Origin: JANNSX01 sp031403155
GTDB lineage: Bacteria > Pseudomonadota > Alphaproteobacteria > Rhizobiales > Hyphomicrobiaceae
Direction of reading: 5' to 3'
Assembly (NCBI GenBank): GCA_031403155.1
Contig: JANNSX010000468.1
Location: 1-64,000, forward strand
DNA: 64,000 nucleotides
Below, one piece after another: positions 8,930 through 17,330 of the stretch; positions within the stretch are counted from its first letter, which is position 1; each line of letters begins with the position of its first letter. Made by a program: the position numbers and the translations under genes. The notes beneath the pieces were generated by a model that was not told the origin of the DNA, made no database searches, and worked only from the letters and a program-made list of their open reading frames with translations.

Positions 8930-9750
8930 ATGTCGCTCGGCGACCCTATCGTCATCGGTATCGATGCCGGCGGCATCATGACGGACACGATCCTGGTTGA
9001 CGCCCAGGGCCGCTTCAAGATCGGCAAGGCCGCGACCACGCCGCACGATGAGAGCGAGGGCTTCATCGCCTCGGCCGAGGATGCGGCCGACGCCTGGGGC
9101 CTCTCGCTCGACAAGCTCTTCTCCGGCGTCGACGTGGTGCTCTACTCGGGCACCGGCATGCTCAACACGCTGCTCTCGCGCACCGGCCGCCGGCTCGGGC
9201 TCATCGCGACCAAGGGCGTCGAGGACATGATCCTCATGGGCCGCGGCCTCCAGGCCTGGGCCGATTACGCCTACGCCGATCGGCTCCACGCCGTGACGCA
9301 CCACCACCCGGACCCGCTCGTCAACGACGGCGCACGCATGGCGTCACCGAGCGCGTCGACCAGTTCGGCGATGTGGTGATCCCGCTCTACGAGCACGAGG
9401 CGCGCGCGGCGGCGAAGGCGCTGTTGAAGGACAAGGTCGAGGCGATCTGCATCTGCCTCCTCTTCTCGCATGTGAACCCGGCACATGAGCGCCGCGTTGC
9501 CGAGATCGTGCGCGAGGAGGCGAAAAAGGCGAAGGCCGACGTGCTCGTCTACACGAGCCACGAAGTGCGCCCGGTGGTGCGTGAGCAGTCACGGCTCAAC
9601 AGTGTTTTGATCGAAGCTTATGCGACCTCGCGCGGCCGCAAACAGCTCAAGGGCATCGAGGACATCTCCAAGAAGCACGGCTTCAAGTATCGCGTGCAGA
9701 CGCTGCTGTCCTTCGGCGGGCTGACCTCCATCGACCATCCGCGCCTGCCC
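8930..9750 (+). pseudogene. Broken hydantoinase/oxoprolinase (HyuA-like, possibly acetone carboxylase beta) N-terminus
   Basis: Translation from the ATG at 8930 (GAGGAG upstream) gives the N-terminal actin-like domain of the HyuA family, with VIGIDAGGIMTDTILVD and later LYSGTGMLNTLLSRTGRR. Near 9330-9340 the frame is lost. The family sequence resumes in another frame with HGVTERVDQFGDVVIPLYEH and runs through REQSRLNSVLIEAYATSRGR to LLSFGGLTSIDHPRL. Homology then stops near 9750, at roughly 270 of the 700 or so residues expected. So there is one frameshift plus loss of the catalytic remainder. The DAGG-MTDT start resembles acetone carboxylase beta subunits, but that assignment is from memory. 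Confidence 0.85.
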
Positions 9751-10075
9751 GGCCTATTGTGCGTCGAAGGCGGGGCTGCTCGGGCTGACGCGGTGCGTCG
9801 CGCTCGAAGGCGCTCCGCACGGTGTCACGGCCGTGATGATCAGCCCGACCTGGGTCGAGACGGAATTGATGCGCCGCAACGTCGCCCAGGTCGTGGCGCG
9901 CGAGGGCAAGGGGCGAACGCTCGAGGACGCGATGGCCGAGATCGCGCGTCAGAACCCGCAACAGCGCATCATCCAGCCCGACGAGATCGCGGCGCTCGCG
10001 GTGTTTCTGTGCAGCGAAGGCGCCAAGGGCCTCACCATGGAGAACATCCAGGTGACGGGCGGGGCGCTGTGGTAG
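9740..10075 (+). pseudogene. C-terminal fragment of a short-chain dehydrogenase/reductase
   Basis: In the frame ending with the TAG at 10073-10075 the sequence reads PAYCASKAGLLGLTRCVALE, so it opens almost exactly at the catalytic YxxxK motif. The rest of an SDR follows, including VMISPTWVETEL and the end IIQPDEIAALAVFLCSEGAK, then a final VTGGALW. The N-terminal NAD-binding half (TGxxxGxG) is absent; the sequence before it belongs to the HyuA-like remnant in another frame. This fits a deletion that joined two once separate genes. Internal ATGs could permit translation, but the fragment cannot be a working SDR. Confidence 0.82.
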
Positions 10076-10088
10076 ACGAAAGGCTCGC

Positions 10089-10574
10089 TCAGCCGAGCTT
10101 CGACTTCAGCTCAGCGATCGAGTTGTCGACGAGCCCACCAGCCTTGGCACCATCGAGCTTCGTGCCGAGCAGTCGCGCGGCGGCGGAAACGGCGGCCTCG
10201 ACGGCGGCGGCGCGGACATCGGCCGTGGCCTGCGCTTCGGCGCGGGCAATCTTGTCCTCGGCGAGCTTCGTGCGGCGCTCGAGGCTTTCCTTGAGGCCAG
10301 CCCTTGTCTCGGCGGCGAGCGCCGTTGCCTCGGCCTTGGCCTGAGCGATGATGGCCTCGGCATCGCCTGCAGCGGCCTTGCGGCGCTTCTCATAGTCGGC
10401 GAGCAGCTTCTCGGCCTCGTCCTTGAGCTTGCGCGCGTCCTCGAGTTCCTTGCGGATACCGTCGGCCCGCGCATCGAGCGCCTTGCCGATCATGGCCGGA
10501 ACGCCCTTCCAAATGATCAGCGCGAAGAAGGCGACGAAGGAGAGGGCGACCCAGAATTCGGCGGTCTGCAACAT
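10089..10574 (-). CDS. atpF: F0 ATP synthase subunit b
   Basis: This is the peripheral stalk subunit of ATP synthase: an N-terminal membrane anchor and a long cytoplasmic helix that clamps F1. The 161-residue product begins MLQTAEFWVALSFVAFFALI and has one transmembrane span. A charged Ala/Glu/Lys-rich coiled coil follows, with an end (AKAGGLVDNSIAELKSKLG) typical of alphaproteobacterial AtpF. The frame stays open another 21 codons upstream, but those codons lie in repeat sequence, so the ATG at 10574 is preferred. It is the last gene of the F0 operon, after atpF' and a pair of 43-bp repeats. Confidence 0.93.
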   Translation of the reverse strand: MLQTAEFWVALSFVAFFALIIWKGVPAMIGKALDARADGIRKELEDARKLKDEAEKLLADYEKRRKAAAGDAEAIIAQAKAEATALAAETRAGLKESLERRTKLAEDKIARAEAQATADVRAAAVEAAVSAAARLLGTKLDGAKAGGLVDNSIAELKSKLG

Positions 10575-10589
10575 GAAAGTGTTCCTAAA

Positions 10590-10689
10590 GTGCTTCCGGA
10601 AAAGCGCGAAGCGGTTTTCCGATAAGAAGCACGACAAACCAACAATGTGCTTCCGGAAAAGTGCGAAGCGGTTTTCCGATAAGAAGCAC
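10590..10689. repeat. Two direct copies of a 43-bp palindromic repeat
   Basis: Units at 10590-10632 and 10647-10689 are identical except for one base (GCGCGAAGCG against GTGCGAAGCG). Each unit is itself a hairpin: GTGCTTC plus CGGAAAA pairs with TTTTCCG plus GAAGCAC around the loop. They lie between atpF' and atpF inside the F0 operon, so they will be transcribed. The GAAGCGGTTTTCCG core is common in Hyphomicrobiales genomes. Two copies with a 14-base gap do not make a CRISPR array. Confidence 0.85.
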
Positions 10690-10702
10690 GAAAACCAAGT
10701 GT

Positions 10703-11386
10703 CTAGTTCAGGACCGAGCGGACGGCGCTGGCGACATCACCCCGGTCGGGTTTCAGCCCGACGAGCGCATTGACAATCGCCTCGGCCGTGTCGGTTGCGA
10801 TGTCGTTGACCTTGCCCATGGCCGATGCAGTCGCCGACTTGATCTGGGCTTCCGCCTTGGCGATGCGCTCGCCGATCTCCCTGTCGACGCGCGTGCGCTC
10901 GGCATCGACTTCGGACTTTAGCTTGTCGCGGGTCGCTTGTGCGATCTGCGAGGCGTTGCCACGCGCCTCGGCCACCGCCTGCTCGTAGGCCTTGAGTGCC
11001 TTTTCGGTCTCGCCCTTCAAGCGCTCGGCCTCGTCGAGGTCGCGGCGGATGCGCAGCTTTCGCTCGTCGATCACCGCACCGATCTTGGGCAGCGCCACGC
11101 GCGACATCATCAGATAGAGCGCGCCGAAGGCGATCGCGAACCAGATGAGCTGCGAGGCAAAGGTCGTCGGGTCGAGCGGCGGGAAGACCTTCTTCTTGTG
11201 CTCGGCCTCCGGGGCAACGCCGACGGTCTCGGTCAGCACCTCGACCGTGGTGGCGACTTGCGTACCGGCGGTCGCCTTGGATGCCGTCGTGGCCGTAGTC
11301 GTCGCGGCGGTGGCTATCGTCGTGGACGATCCGCTCGACTCGGTCTGAGCCAGGATGATGGTGTCGCCTGCAGCCTGATCCGTCAT
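10703..11386 (-). CDS. atpF': F0 ATP synthase subunit b' with N-terminal extension
   Basis: This is the second, diverged stalk subunit (b') of alphaproteobacterial and photosynthetic-type ATP synthases; it pairs with b. Of 227 residues, about 1-65 form an unusual Thr/Ser/Ala-rich extension (for example STTIATAATTTATTASKA). Then come VFPPLDPTTFASQLIWFAI, a single membrane span, ALPKIGAVIDERKLRIRRDL and a long charged helix. The core from residue 70 on matches the family well. The ATG at 11386 is kept because an initiator closer to the core is not obvious. The gene lies between atpE and atpF. Confidence 0.9.
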   Translation of the reverse strand: MTDQAAGDTIILAQTESSGSSTTIATAATTTATTASKATAGTQVATTVEVLTETVGVAPEAEHKKKVFPPLDPTTFASQLIWFAIAFGALYLMMSRVALPKIGAVIDERKLRIRRDLDEAERLKGETEKALKAYEQAVAEARGNASQIAQATRDKLKSEVDAERTRVDREIGERIAKAEAQIKSATASAMGKVNDIATDTAEAIVNALVGLKPDRGDVASAVRSVLN

Positions 11387-11417
11387 GATGGGGTCCCGGC
11401 GTCAACGAGAGGTGAAG

Positions 11418-11452
11418 CGCGCGCCGTCGCGTAGGACGGCAGGGCGCGCGCC
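11418..11452 (-). other. GC-rich hairpin between atpE and atpF'
   Basis: GCGCGCGC at 11418-11425 pairs with GCGCGCGC at 11445-11452, extended by CGTC/GACG pairing with a small bulge. On the transcribed minus strand it follows the atpE stop (11477) and precedes the atpF' start. Hairpins after the c-subunit gene can lower downstream expression or stabilise the 5' mRNA, which would suit the high copy number of subunit c. No T-run is present. The function is inferred. Confidence 0.45.
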
Positions 11453-11476
11453 AACGATCTTAAGTCGTCGCGGCGA

Positions 11477-11704
11477 TCAGACCGCGAAGAGCAGCATGAA
11501 GGCGATGACGAGCGCGAAAATGCCAAGCGCTTCCGTCACGGCGAAGCCGAAGATCAGGTTGCCGAACTGGCCCTGGGCGGCGGAGGGATTGCGGAGCGCG
11601 CCGGACAGATACTGGCCGAACAGCGAGCCCACGCCGATACCGGCGGCGCCGGCACCGATGGCTGCTAGTCCTGCGCCGACGAGCTTTGCGGCTTCAGCTT
11701 CCAT
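11477..11704 (-). CDS. atpE: F0 ATP synthase subunit c
   Basis: This is the proton-carrying rotor proteolipid. The 75-residue protein has two hydrophobic helices joined by the polar loop RNPSAAQGQ. The first helix is glycine/alanine-rich (GAGLAAIGAGAAGIGVG). The second holds FGFAVTEALGIFALVIAF, whose Glu58 is the proton-binding carboxylate. Length and order (atpB before it, atpF' after it) are standard for this group. Nothing suggests sodium specificity, although this was not tested. Confidence 0.96.
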   Translation of the reverse strand: MEAEAAKLVGAGLAAIGAGAAGIGVGSLFGQYLSGALRNPSAAQGQFGNLIFGFAVTEALGIFALVIAFMLLFAV

Positions 11705-11763
11705 GATACTTCTCCCGTTTCTCTCAGTCGTTGGTTGATGGAACTTTCGCGAGCGTGCCCCGG

Positions 11764-12543
11764 TCAGTGTCCCGGATGCAGCGCGTCGTTGAGATACATG
11801 CAGGTGAGCATGCTGAAGACATAGGCCTGGAGGAAGGCCACGAGGAATTCCAGCGCCGTCAGCGCAATCGCCATCAGCAGCGGCAGCGGCGAAAGCGCCA
11901 CCCAGGCGCCGGCGCCCAACAGCATGACGATGAAACCCGCGAAGACTTTCAGCGCGATATGGCCCGCCAGCATGTTGGCGAAGAGACGCATCGAATGGCT
12001 GACCGGGCGCGAGAGGAAGGAGATCACCTCGATCGGCACCACGATTGGCATCATGTAGATCGGCACGCCCGACGGCACGAAGAGCTTCAGGAACCTGAGG
12101 CCGTTCGTGGCGAAGCCCACCACCAGCACGGTGATAAACACGATAGCCGCCAGCGCGACGGCGATGATGAGATGGCTTGTCGCCGTGAAGGCATAGGGGA
12201 TCATGCCCAGCATGTTCACCGTGAAGATGAAGATGAAGAGCGAGAAGACGAGCGGGAAGAACTTCATCGCGTGATCGCCGGCCGCCTGCCGCAGCATGTT
12301 GGCGACGAACTCGTAGGCGATCTCGGCGATTGATTGGATGCGGCTCGGGATCAGCGCCTTCGCGCCCATGGCGTAGACGAGGAAGCCCGACGACACGATC
12401 GTCGCCAGCACCATGAACAGCGACGAGTTCGTAAATGTCGCGTCGTAGCCGAACAGGCTGAACTTCTGGATCGGCCAGATATCGAACTGATGGATCGGAT
12501 CGGGCATTCCCCCGCCGCCATGTCCGCCAGCTGCTTCAGCCAC
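11764..12543 (-). CDS. atpB: F0 ATP synthase subunit a
   Basis: This is the membrane stator subunit that forms the two proton half-channels against the c-ring. The 259-residue protein has several transmembrane helices. The essential Arg is in HSMRLFANMLAGHIALKV, and the C-terminal helix contains FLQAYVFSMLTCMYLNDALH. The N-terminus (MAEAAGGHGGGGMPDPIHQF) precedes the first span, as in other alphaproteobacteria. It lies just downstream of atpI. Confidence 0.96.
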   Translation of the reverse strand: MAEAAGGHGGGGMPDPIHQFDIWPIQKFSLFGYDATFTNSSLFMVLATIVSSGFLVYAMGAKALIPSRIQSIAEIAYEFVANMLRQAAGDHAMKFFPLVFSLFIFIFTVNMLGMIPYAFTATSHLIIAVALAAIVFITVLVVGFATNGLRFLKLFVPSGVPIYMMPIVVPIEVISFLSRPVSHSMRLFANMLAGHIALKVFAGFIVMLLGAGAWVALSPLPLLMAIALTALEFLVAFLQAYVFSMLTCMYLNDALHPGH

Positions 12544-12558
12544 GCGTGTCCCCCAAAA

Positions 12559-12966
12559 TCAATCGTCGTCGTCGTCCTTGACCGCCCGTCCGAGATTGCC
12601 GCCGGTCTCGGCGTTGATCTCGGCCTGCAGCCTTCGCTGGGTCCGCAGGAGATTGACGATGCCGGCGATGAACCCCAGAAGCAGAAACGCGAGGAACAGC
12701 AACCGGCCCGTACCGAGCACATAGTCGAGCGCATATCCGATGACGCCGCCGACCAGCACGGCTGCCACGAGCTCGGACACCATCCGCATCCCGTAGGCCA
12801 TGCCCCGGCTCGACATCCTGCCCTGTTGTCCGGCGGATTGCTCCGCCGCCTTGGCCTCGCGCACGCGGTCGAGCTTGCCATCCAAGTCCCTGACGCGCCG
12901 CTCGAAAGCGGCCCGCTCCTCGGGGCTCAGATCGCCGCGGCCTTTGGGGCCGGCCGGCTCGCTCAT
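12559..12966 (-). CDS. atpI: AtpI/AtpZ family F0 assembly protein
   Basis: This is a small inner-membrane protein that opens the F0 operon; family members help assemble the c-ring or transport Mg/Ca for it. The 135 residues comprise a charged cytoplasmic N-terminus (PEERAAFERRVRDLDGKLDR), then two membrane spans containing VLVGGVIGYALDYVLG and FLAFLLLGFIAGIVN, then an Arg-rich end and an acidic DDDDD tail. atpB follows 15 bases after its stop. Confidence 0.92.
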   Translation of the reverse strand: MSEPAGPKGRGDLSPEERAAFERRVRDLDGKLDRVREAKAAEQSAGQQGRMSSRGMAYGMRMVSELVAAVLVGGVIGYALDYVLGTGRLLFLAFLLLGFIAGIVNLLRTQRRLQAEINAETGGNLGRAVKDDDDD

Positions 12967-13222
12967 GGGAGGCCTCGAAAACAGGCAGGTCGTCGACGAA
13001 ATCAGGCTATCGACCGGGGCGGAACTTAAGGGGCGGGGGATAGTGTGTCAAGGATCGGAAACGGGCGAAAAAGCCCGGATTTCCGGCGGTTTTCTAAGGT
13101 GTGGGCCGGCGCTGCGGCAATTCATCCGCCGCCGTCCACAGACGACACTGCCTCGCGATAGCGCTCGGCTCGATCCAAACCGGATTGGCGCAATCAGGCA
13201 AACTGAAGTATAAATCCAGACC

Positions 13223-13456
13223 ATGACGATACTGCTCGACAAAGCCATCAAAGTGCTCCGCCAACTCCCGCCAGAGGAGCAGGATGCGCTTGCCCGCGAA
13301 GTATTGGATCGCGTAGCAGCGGACCAGCGTTGGGAGGCTCTTTTCAATGATCCGAGATCAGGTCCGCTGCTGGATCGCCTTGTTCGCGAGGTTCGGGCGG
13401 ACATAGCGGCGGGCGATGTCATCGACGGAGACCCATCCAACCGCTCGAGCGGCTGA
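13223..13456 (+). CDS. Probable antitoxin of a type II toxin-antitoxin pair
   Basis: This 77-residue acidic protein begins MTILLDKAIKVLRQLPPEEQ and contains ALAREVLDRVAADQRWEALF. Short proteins of this type often precede ParE/RelE-like toxins, and a toxin-like gene follows after 91 bases on the same strand. The ATG lies a few bases after CCAGACC, with no strong ribosome-binding site. The assignment rests mainly on the neighbour. By analogy it would bind and neutralise the toxin and repress its own promoter. The pair sits between atpI (divergent) and smc (convergent). Confidence 0.65.
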   Translation: MTILLDKAIKVLRQLPPEEQDALAREVLDRVAADQRWEALFNDPRSGPLLDRLVREVRADIAAGDVIDGDPSNRSSG

Positions 13457-13547
13457 ATACGGCATCCGCACGAACCGCTTGCGCCATGTGCGGGGTTCAG
13501 GCTGGCTTTGCCTTCCACGACCAAGACCGTAAGGAGTGGAGGGATGA

Positions 13548-13814
13548 ATGCGATCACAGACCAACAAAAAATTCTGGCGTCTGTTCGACAAACTTCCGGT
13601 CGGTATCCAGGAACGCGCCCGATCGGCTTATGGACAGTGGCGCAAGAACCCGGCCCACCCTTCACTGCATTTCAAGCGCGTCGGTCTGGAGCAACCGCTC
13701 TTCTCGGTGAGGGTTGGTGAACACCATCGCGCCCTTGGATTGCTCGAAGGCGACACCATCACTTGGTTCTGGATCGGCGGGCACGACGACTACATGCGGA
13801 TGCTCGATTCGTAG
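13548..13814 (+). CDS. Probable ParE/RelE-like toxin
   Basis: This 88-residue basic protein contains FWRLFDKLPVGIQERARSAY, then WRKNPAHPSLHFKRV and ends with ITWFWIGGHDDYMRML. That pattern (helical start, HPSLxFKxV, final WIGxHxxYxxL strand) is typical of a ParE-like subgroup of the RelE/ParE fold. GGAGTGGAGGG lies just before the ATG at 13548. The stop is 3 bases from the convergent smc stop. Whether it poisons gyrase or cleaves mRNA cannot be told. It may be a domesticated remnant, but the frame is intact. Confidence 0.75.
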   Translation: MRSQTNKKFWRLFDKLPVGIQERARSAYGQWRKNPAHPSLHFKRVGLEQPLFSVRVGEHHRALGLLEGDTITWFWIGGHDDYMRMLDS

Positions 13815-13817
13815 CCC

Positions 13818-16800
13818 TTACCCCGCCTCCCGATAGCCCTCGGCGGTCGCCAAGTCGACCGACACGAGCTGGCTGATGCCCTTCTCGGCCATCGTCACCC
13901 CGAACAGGCGATGCATGCGCGACATGGTCATGGGGTGATGGGTGATGACGAGGAAGCGGGTCTGCGTGTTGCGCCCCATCTCCTCCATCATGGCGCAGAA
14001 GCGGTCGACGTTGGAGTCGTCCAACGGCGCGTCGACCTCGTCCAGCACGCAGATGGGCGAGGGGTTCGACAGGAACACCGCGAAGATCAGTGACAGCGCC
14101 GTCAGCGTCTGCTCGCCGCCCGAGAGCAGCGAGAGCGTCGCTGGCTTTTTGCCGGGAGGTTTCGCCACGATCTCGAGCCCGCCTTCCAGCGGATCCTCAC
14201 CCTCGATCATTTCGAGCCGCGCCTCGCCGCCGGCGAACAGCGTCATGAACAGGCGCTGGAAGTGCCCGTTGACGATCGTGAAGGCCTCGTCGAGCCGCTT
14301 CTTGCCCTCGCGGTTGAGCTTGCCGATGGCTTCCCGGAGCTGGCCAATGGCGGCATCGAGATCGGCGCGCTCTTTTTCGAGGGAGTCATGCTGCTTCTCG
14401 AGTTCGGTCAGCTCCTCCTCGGCGCGCAGATTGACGCCGCCGAGCCCGTCGCGATCCTGCCGGAGTTTGTGCAAGCGACGCTCCAGATCGGCGAGGCTCG
14501 GCAGCTCCGCGTCTTGCGCGTGTCCCGCTTTGGCGAGTGCGGCCTCGGGCGGGCAATCCAAGGTCTCGCGGAGCTTGGCTGACGCCTGCAATCGCAACTC
14601 TCGGGCCTGCTCCAGGTGCGTCTCGACGCGGGCGCGGGCCTCGCGCTGCTGGGAGACGGCTTCGCCTGCTTCCTTCAACGTCTTCGCAAGCTGGCGCGCC
14701 GCGGTTTCGGCTTCGGCCAGCGTATCGGCGGCATGGCGCCGATCGGCTTCGGCGGACGAGATGGCATCGGCGAGCTTGGCGCGGGCTTCCGCGATCCGTT
14801 CGGGCTCACTCGCGAGCCGCTCGGTCTCGGATTCCGCATCCTCCCGGCGCTTGGCAAGGCCAGCGAGGTGTTTCTCCGAAGCCTCGATGCGCGAGGTCCA
14901 GCGGCTCTGATCGCCGCCGATGGATTTGAGGCGCTGGGTCCGCTGCTCCGCCTCCCGATCGAGATTGGTGGCGCGCGCCTCGGCCTCGATGAGCGTCTGG
15001 CGCTCGGTTTGGGCTGTGGCCACGGTACGTTGATGTTCGGCCGTCAGCGGCGCGGGATCGGCGAGGCCGTCCAGCTCGGATTGGAAAGCGGCGGCGCGCG
15101 CGCGGTGCTCCTCGACGGCCTCGGCATCGCGTGCGATCGCAGCCGCGAGCACGGCCCGGCGGCTCTCGACCTCGGCGGTCTTGCGCTCGGCGCGGGTGAG
15201 CTCGTCGCGGCTGCGGGCCAGGGTTTCGCGGGCGTCTCTCAGATGGGCTTTTGCTGCGGCGGCCGCGTCACGAGCGTCCTTGAGGGTGGCGCTCATGCCA
15301 GCGAGCAGGGCGGCTGCCTCTGACAGGCGTCGCTCTGACAAGGCATGGAGCGACGCGATCTCTGCAAGCCGGTTGCGGTTGGCGAGGCGGGCGGCAGCCG
15401 CCGTCGGCGCCTCGGCGGCGGCGACGAGACCGTCCCAGCGCCAGACGTCGCCCGCACGGCTCACCAGCCGCTGGCCGACGCGCAGAAGCTTTTGGAGCCG
15501 TGCGCCATCGACCCTTTCGACCAGCCCGGTCTGAGCGAGACGGCGCGTCAGCTCCGGCGGGCAGTCAATGAATTGGGAGAGCGGCGCGACCCCATCGGGG
15601 AGCAAGGGATCGTCGGCTTGCCCCTCTATGATCGTCCAATGGGCCGGCGAGATCTCGTCGATCGGATGATCGAGGTCGTCGCCGAGGACGGCGCCGAGCG
15701 CGGTCTCGTAGCCGGAGGTGACGGCGAGCTTGTCGGCGATGGGCTCGGCGCCTGCGGTGACGGAGGCGATCAAGCGGCGGAGCGTATCGCTCTCGGCGGC
15801 GAGCCGGCCCGCCTCGATCTGGCTGCTGGACAGCGCGCCGCGCGCCTCGGCCTCGGTCTGTGCCGCGCGGGTGACGCCATCCTCCGCGGTCTCGACGGCC
15901 TGTTCCAGCTCGACGACGCGGGTCGACTCCGCCTCGACCCGCTGGCGCAACGCGCCGATCGCAGCACTCGTCTGATCGGTCGCAAGAGCCTCCGCCTCGG
16001 CCACGGTCTTCGAGTGCCGTGTCAAGCAATCGCCGGTGCGCCGGGTTTCCTCCGCGACCAGGCCCGATAGCCGCTGGCGGCTCGAGGTCAGCGTTGCGAT
16101 CTCGCGCGTGAGGGCTGCCAGCCGCTGCTCGATTTCGCCGCAGACCGTGCGCCGCTCGGCGACGAGCGTATGGGCGGCTTGCGTCGCTTTCTCGGCAAAA
16201 TAGGCGGCCGACGTGATCCTCTCCGCCTCTTCGCCCAGCTCCGCCAGCATGGCGCGCGCCTCGGCAACGATCGTCGTCTCGCGCTCGTGGTCGCGGAAGA
16301 TCTCGGCCTGGCGCCCGTCGAGCTCGGCAAGGCGAGCACGGATATGTTGTTCTTCGCGCTCGAGACTCACTGCCTCGTTGTTGAGCCGATGCAGCGCCGC
16401 CGCCTTCTCGGCTTCGATCTGGCGCAGACCGGGGAGTCGCTCGGAGGCTTTGGCCTCCTGTGTTGTCGCCCGCGCTTGCGCCTCTGTTTGCTCCGCCAGC
16501 AACCGCAAGGCCTCGTGCAAGGCCGCCTCGCTTTGCTCGACGTCGACTTCCGAATCGCGCCAGGCGAGGTAGAGGGCGATGGTCTCGGCCTGCCTTATCT
16601 CGTCCGAGATCTCGCGGTAGCGGCGGGCAGCGCGCGCTTGCCGCTTGAGACTGTTGATCTGCGAGGCGAGGCCGCCGATTACGTCGGCGACGCGCGTCAT
16701 GTTCGTGTCGGCTGCCCTGAGGCGCAGCTCCGCATCGTGCCGGCGGGAGTGCAAGCCGGCAATGCCTGCCGCATCTTCCAGGATGCGGCGGCGCTGCTCG

Positions 16801-17270
16801 GGCTTCGCATTGACGATCTCGGCGATCTGGCCTTGGCGGACCAGGGCTGGCGAGCGGGCGCCGGTCGCCGCATCCTCGAAAAGTAGTTTTACGTCGCGGG
16901 CGCGCACCTCGCGGCCGTTGACGCGGTAGGTTGAGCCTGCCTCACGCTCGATGCGGCGGGCCACCTCGATGATGTCGCTGTCGTTGAGCTCGGGCGGCGC
17001 CTTGCGTTCGGAATTGTCGATGAGGATAGCGACCTCGGCGAAATTCCGCGCCGGTCGCTGCTGCGTGCCGGCGAAGATCAAGTCGTCCATGGCGGCGGCG
17101 CGCATGCTCTTGTGCGAGGTCTCGCCCATGACCCAGCGCAGCGCTTCGAGCAGATTGGATTTGCCGCAGCCGTTCGGGCCGACGACGCCGGTGAGGCCGG
17201 GCTCGACAACAAGCTCGGTCGGCTCGACGAAGGATTTGAAGCCGATCAGTCTCAGCCGCTTGATATGCAC
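13818..17270 (-). CDS. smc: Chromosome segregation protein SMC
   Basis: This is the ATPase of the condensin-like SMC-ScpAB complex, which acts on the nucleoid to compact and separate chromosomes. The 1150-residue protein has an N-terminal head with GPNGCGKSNLLEAL near residue 32. Two long coiled-coil arms rich in Ala, Glu, Arg and Leu flank a hinge near residues 500-620. The C-terminal head holds LSLLSGGEQTLTALSLIFAV (ABC signature) and ICVLDEVDAPLDDSN (Walker B and D-loop). Length and order are normal. Its upstream gap (17271-17492) holds two long hairpins, then the dsbA-like genes that share its strand. Confidence 0.96.
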   Translation of the reverse strand: MHIKRLRLIGFKSFVEPTELVVEPGLTGVVGPNGCGKSNLLEALRWVMGETSHKSMRAAAMDDLIFAGTQQRPARNFAEVAILIDNSERKAPPELNDSDIIEVARRIEREAGSTYRVNGREVRARDVKLLFEDAATGARSPALVRQGQIAEIVNAKPEQRRRILEDAAGIAGLHSRRHDAELRLRAADTNMTRVADVIGGLASQINSLKRQARAARRYREISDEIRQAETIALYLAWRDSEVDVEQSEAALHEALRLLAEQTEAQARATTQEAKASERLPGLRQIEAEKAAALHRLNNEAVSLEREEQHIRARLAELDGRQAEIFRDHERETTIVAEARAMLAELGEEAERITSAAYFAEKATQAAHTLVAERRTVCGEIEQRLAALTREIATLTSSRQRLSGLVAEETRRTGDCLTRHSKTVAEAEALATDQTSAAIGALRQRVEAESTRVVELEQAVETAEDGVTRAAQTEAEARGALSSSQIEAGRLAAESDTLRRLIASVTAGAEPIADKLAVTSGYETALGAVLGDDLDHPIDEISPAHWTIIEGQADDPLLPDGVAPLSQFIDCPPELTRRLAQTGLVERVDGARLQKLLRVGQRLVSRAGDVWRWDGLVAAAEAPTAAAARLANRNRLAEIASLHALSERRLSEAAALLAGMSATLKDARDAAAAAKAHLRDARETLARSRDELTRAERKTAEVESRRAVLAAAIARDAEAVEEHRARAAAFQSELDGLADPAPLTAEHQRTVATAQTERQTLIEAEARATNLDREAEQRTQRLKSIGGDQSRWTSRIEASEKHLAGLAKRREDAESETERLASEPERIAEARAKLADAISSAEADRRHAADTLAEAETAARQLAKTLKEAGEAVSQQREARARVETHLEQARELRLQASAKLRETLDCPPEAALAKAGHAQDAELPSLADLERRLHKLRQDRDGLGGVNLRAEEELTELEKQHDSLEKERADLDAAIGQLREAIGKLNREGKKRLDEAFTIVNGHFQRLFMTLFAGGEARLEMIEGEDPLEGGLEIVAKPPGKKPATLSLLSGGEQTLTALSLIFAVFLSNPSPICVLDEVDAPLDDSNVDRFCAMMEEMGRNTQTRFLVITHHPMTMSRMHRLFGVTMAEKGISQLVSVDLATAEGYREAG

Positions 17271-17330
17271 GATGGCCTCGCACTCGCCTCAACTTCGGTC
17301 TTTGGAGGATACGCTACCCGAACCATCGCA

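Noticed and set aside
10590..10689. Possible CRISPR repeats
   Set aside because: There are only two copies with a 14-base gap, each unit is palindromic, and no cas genes are near.
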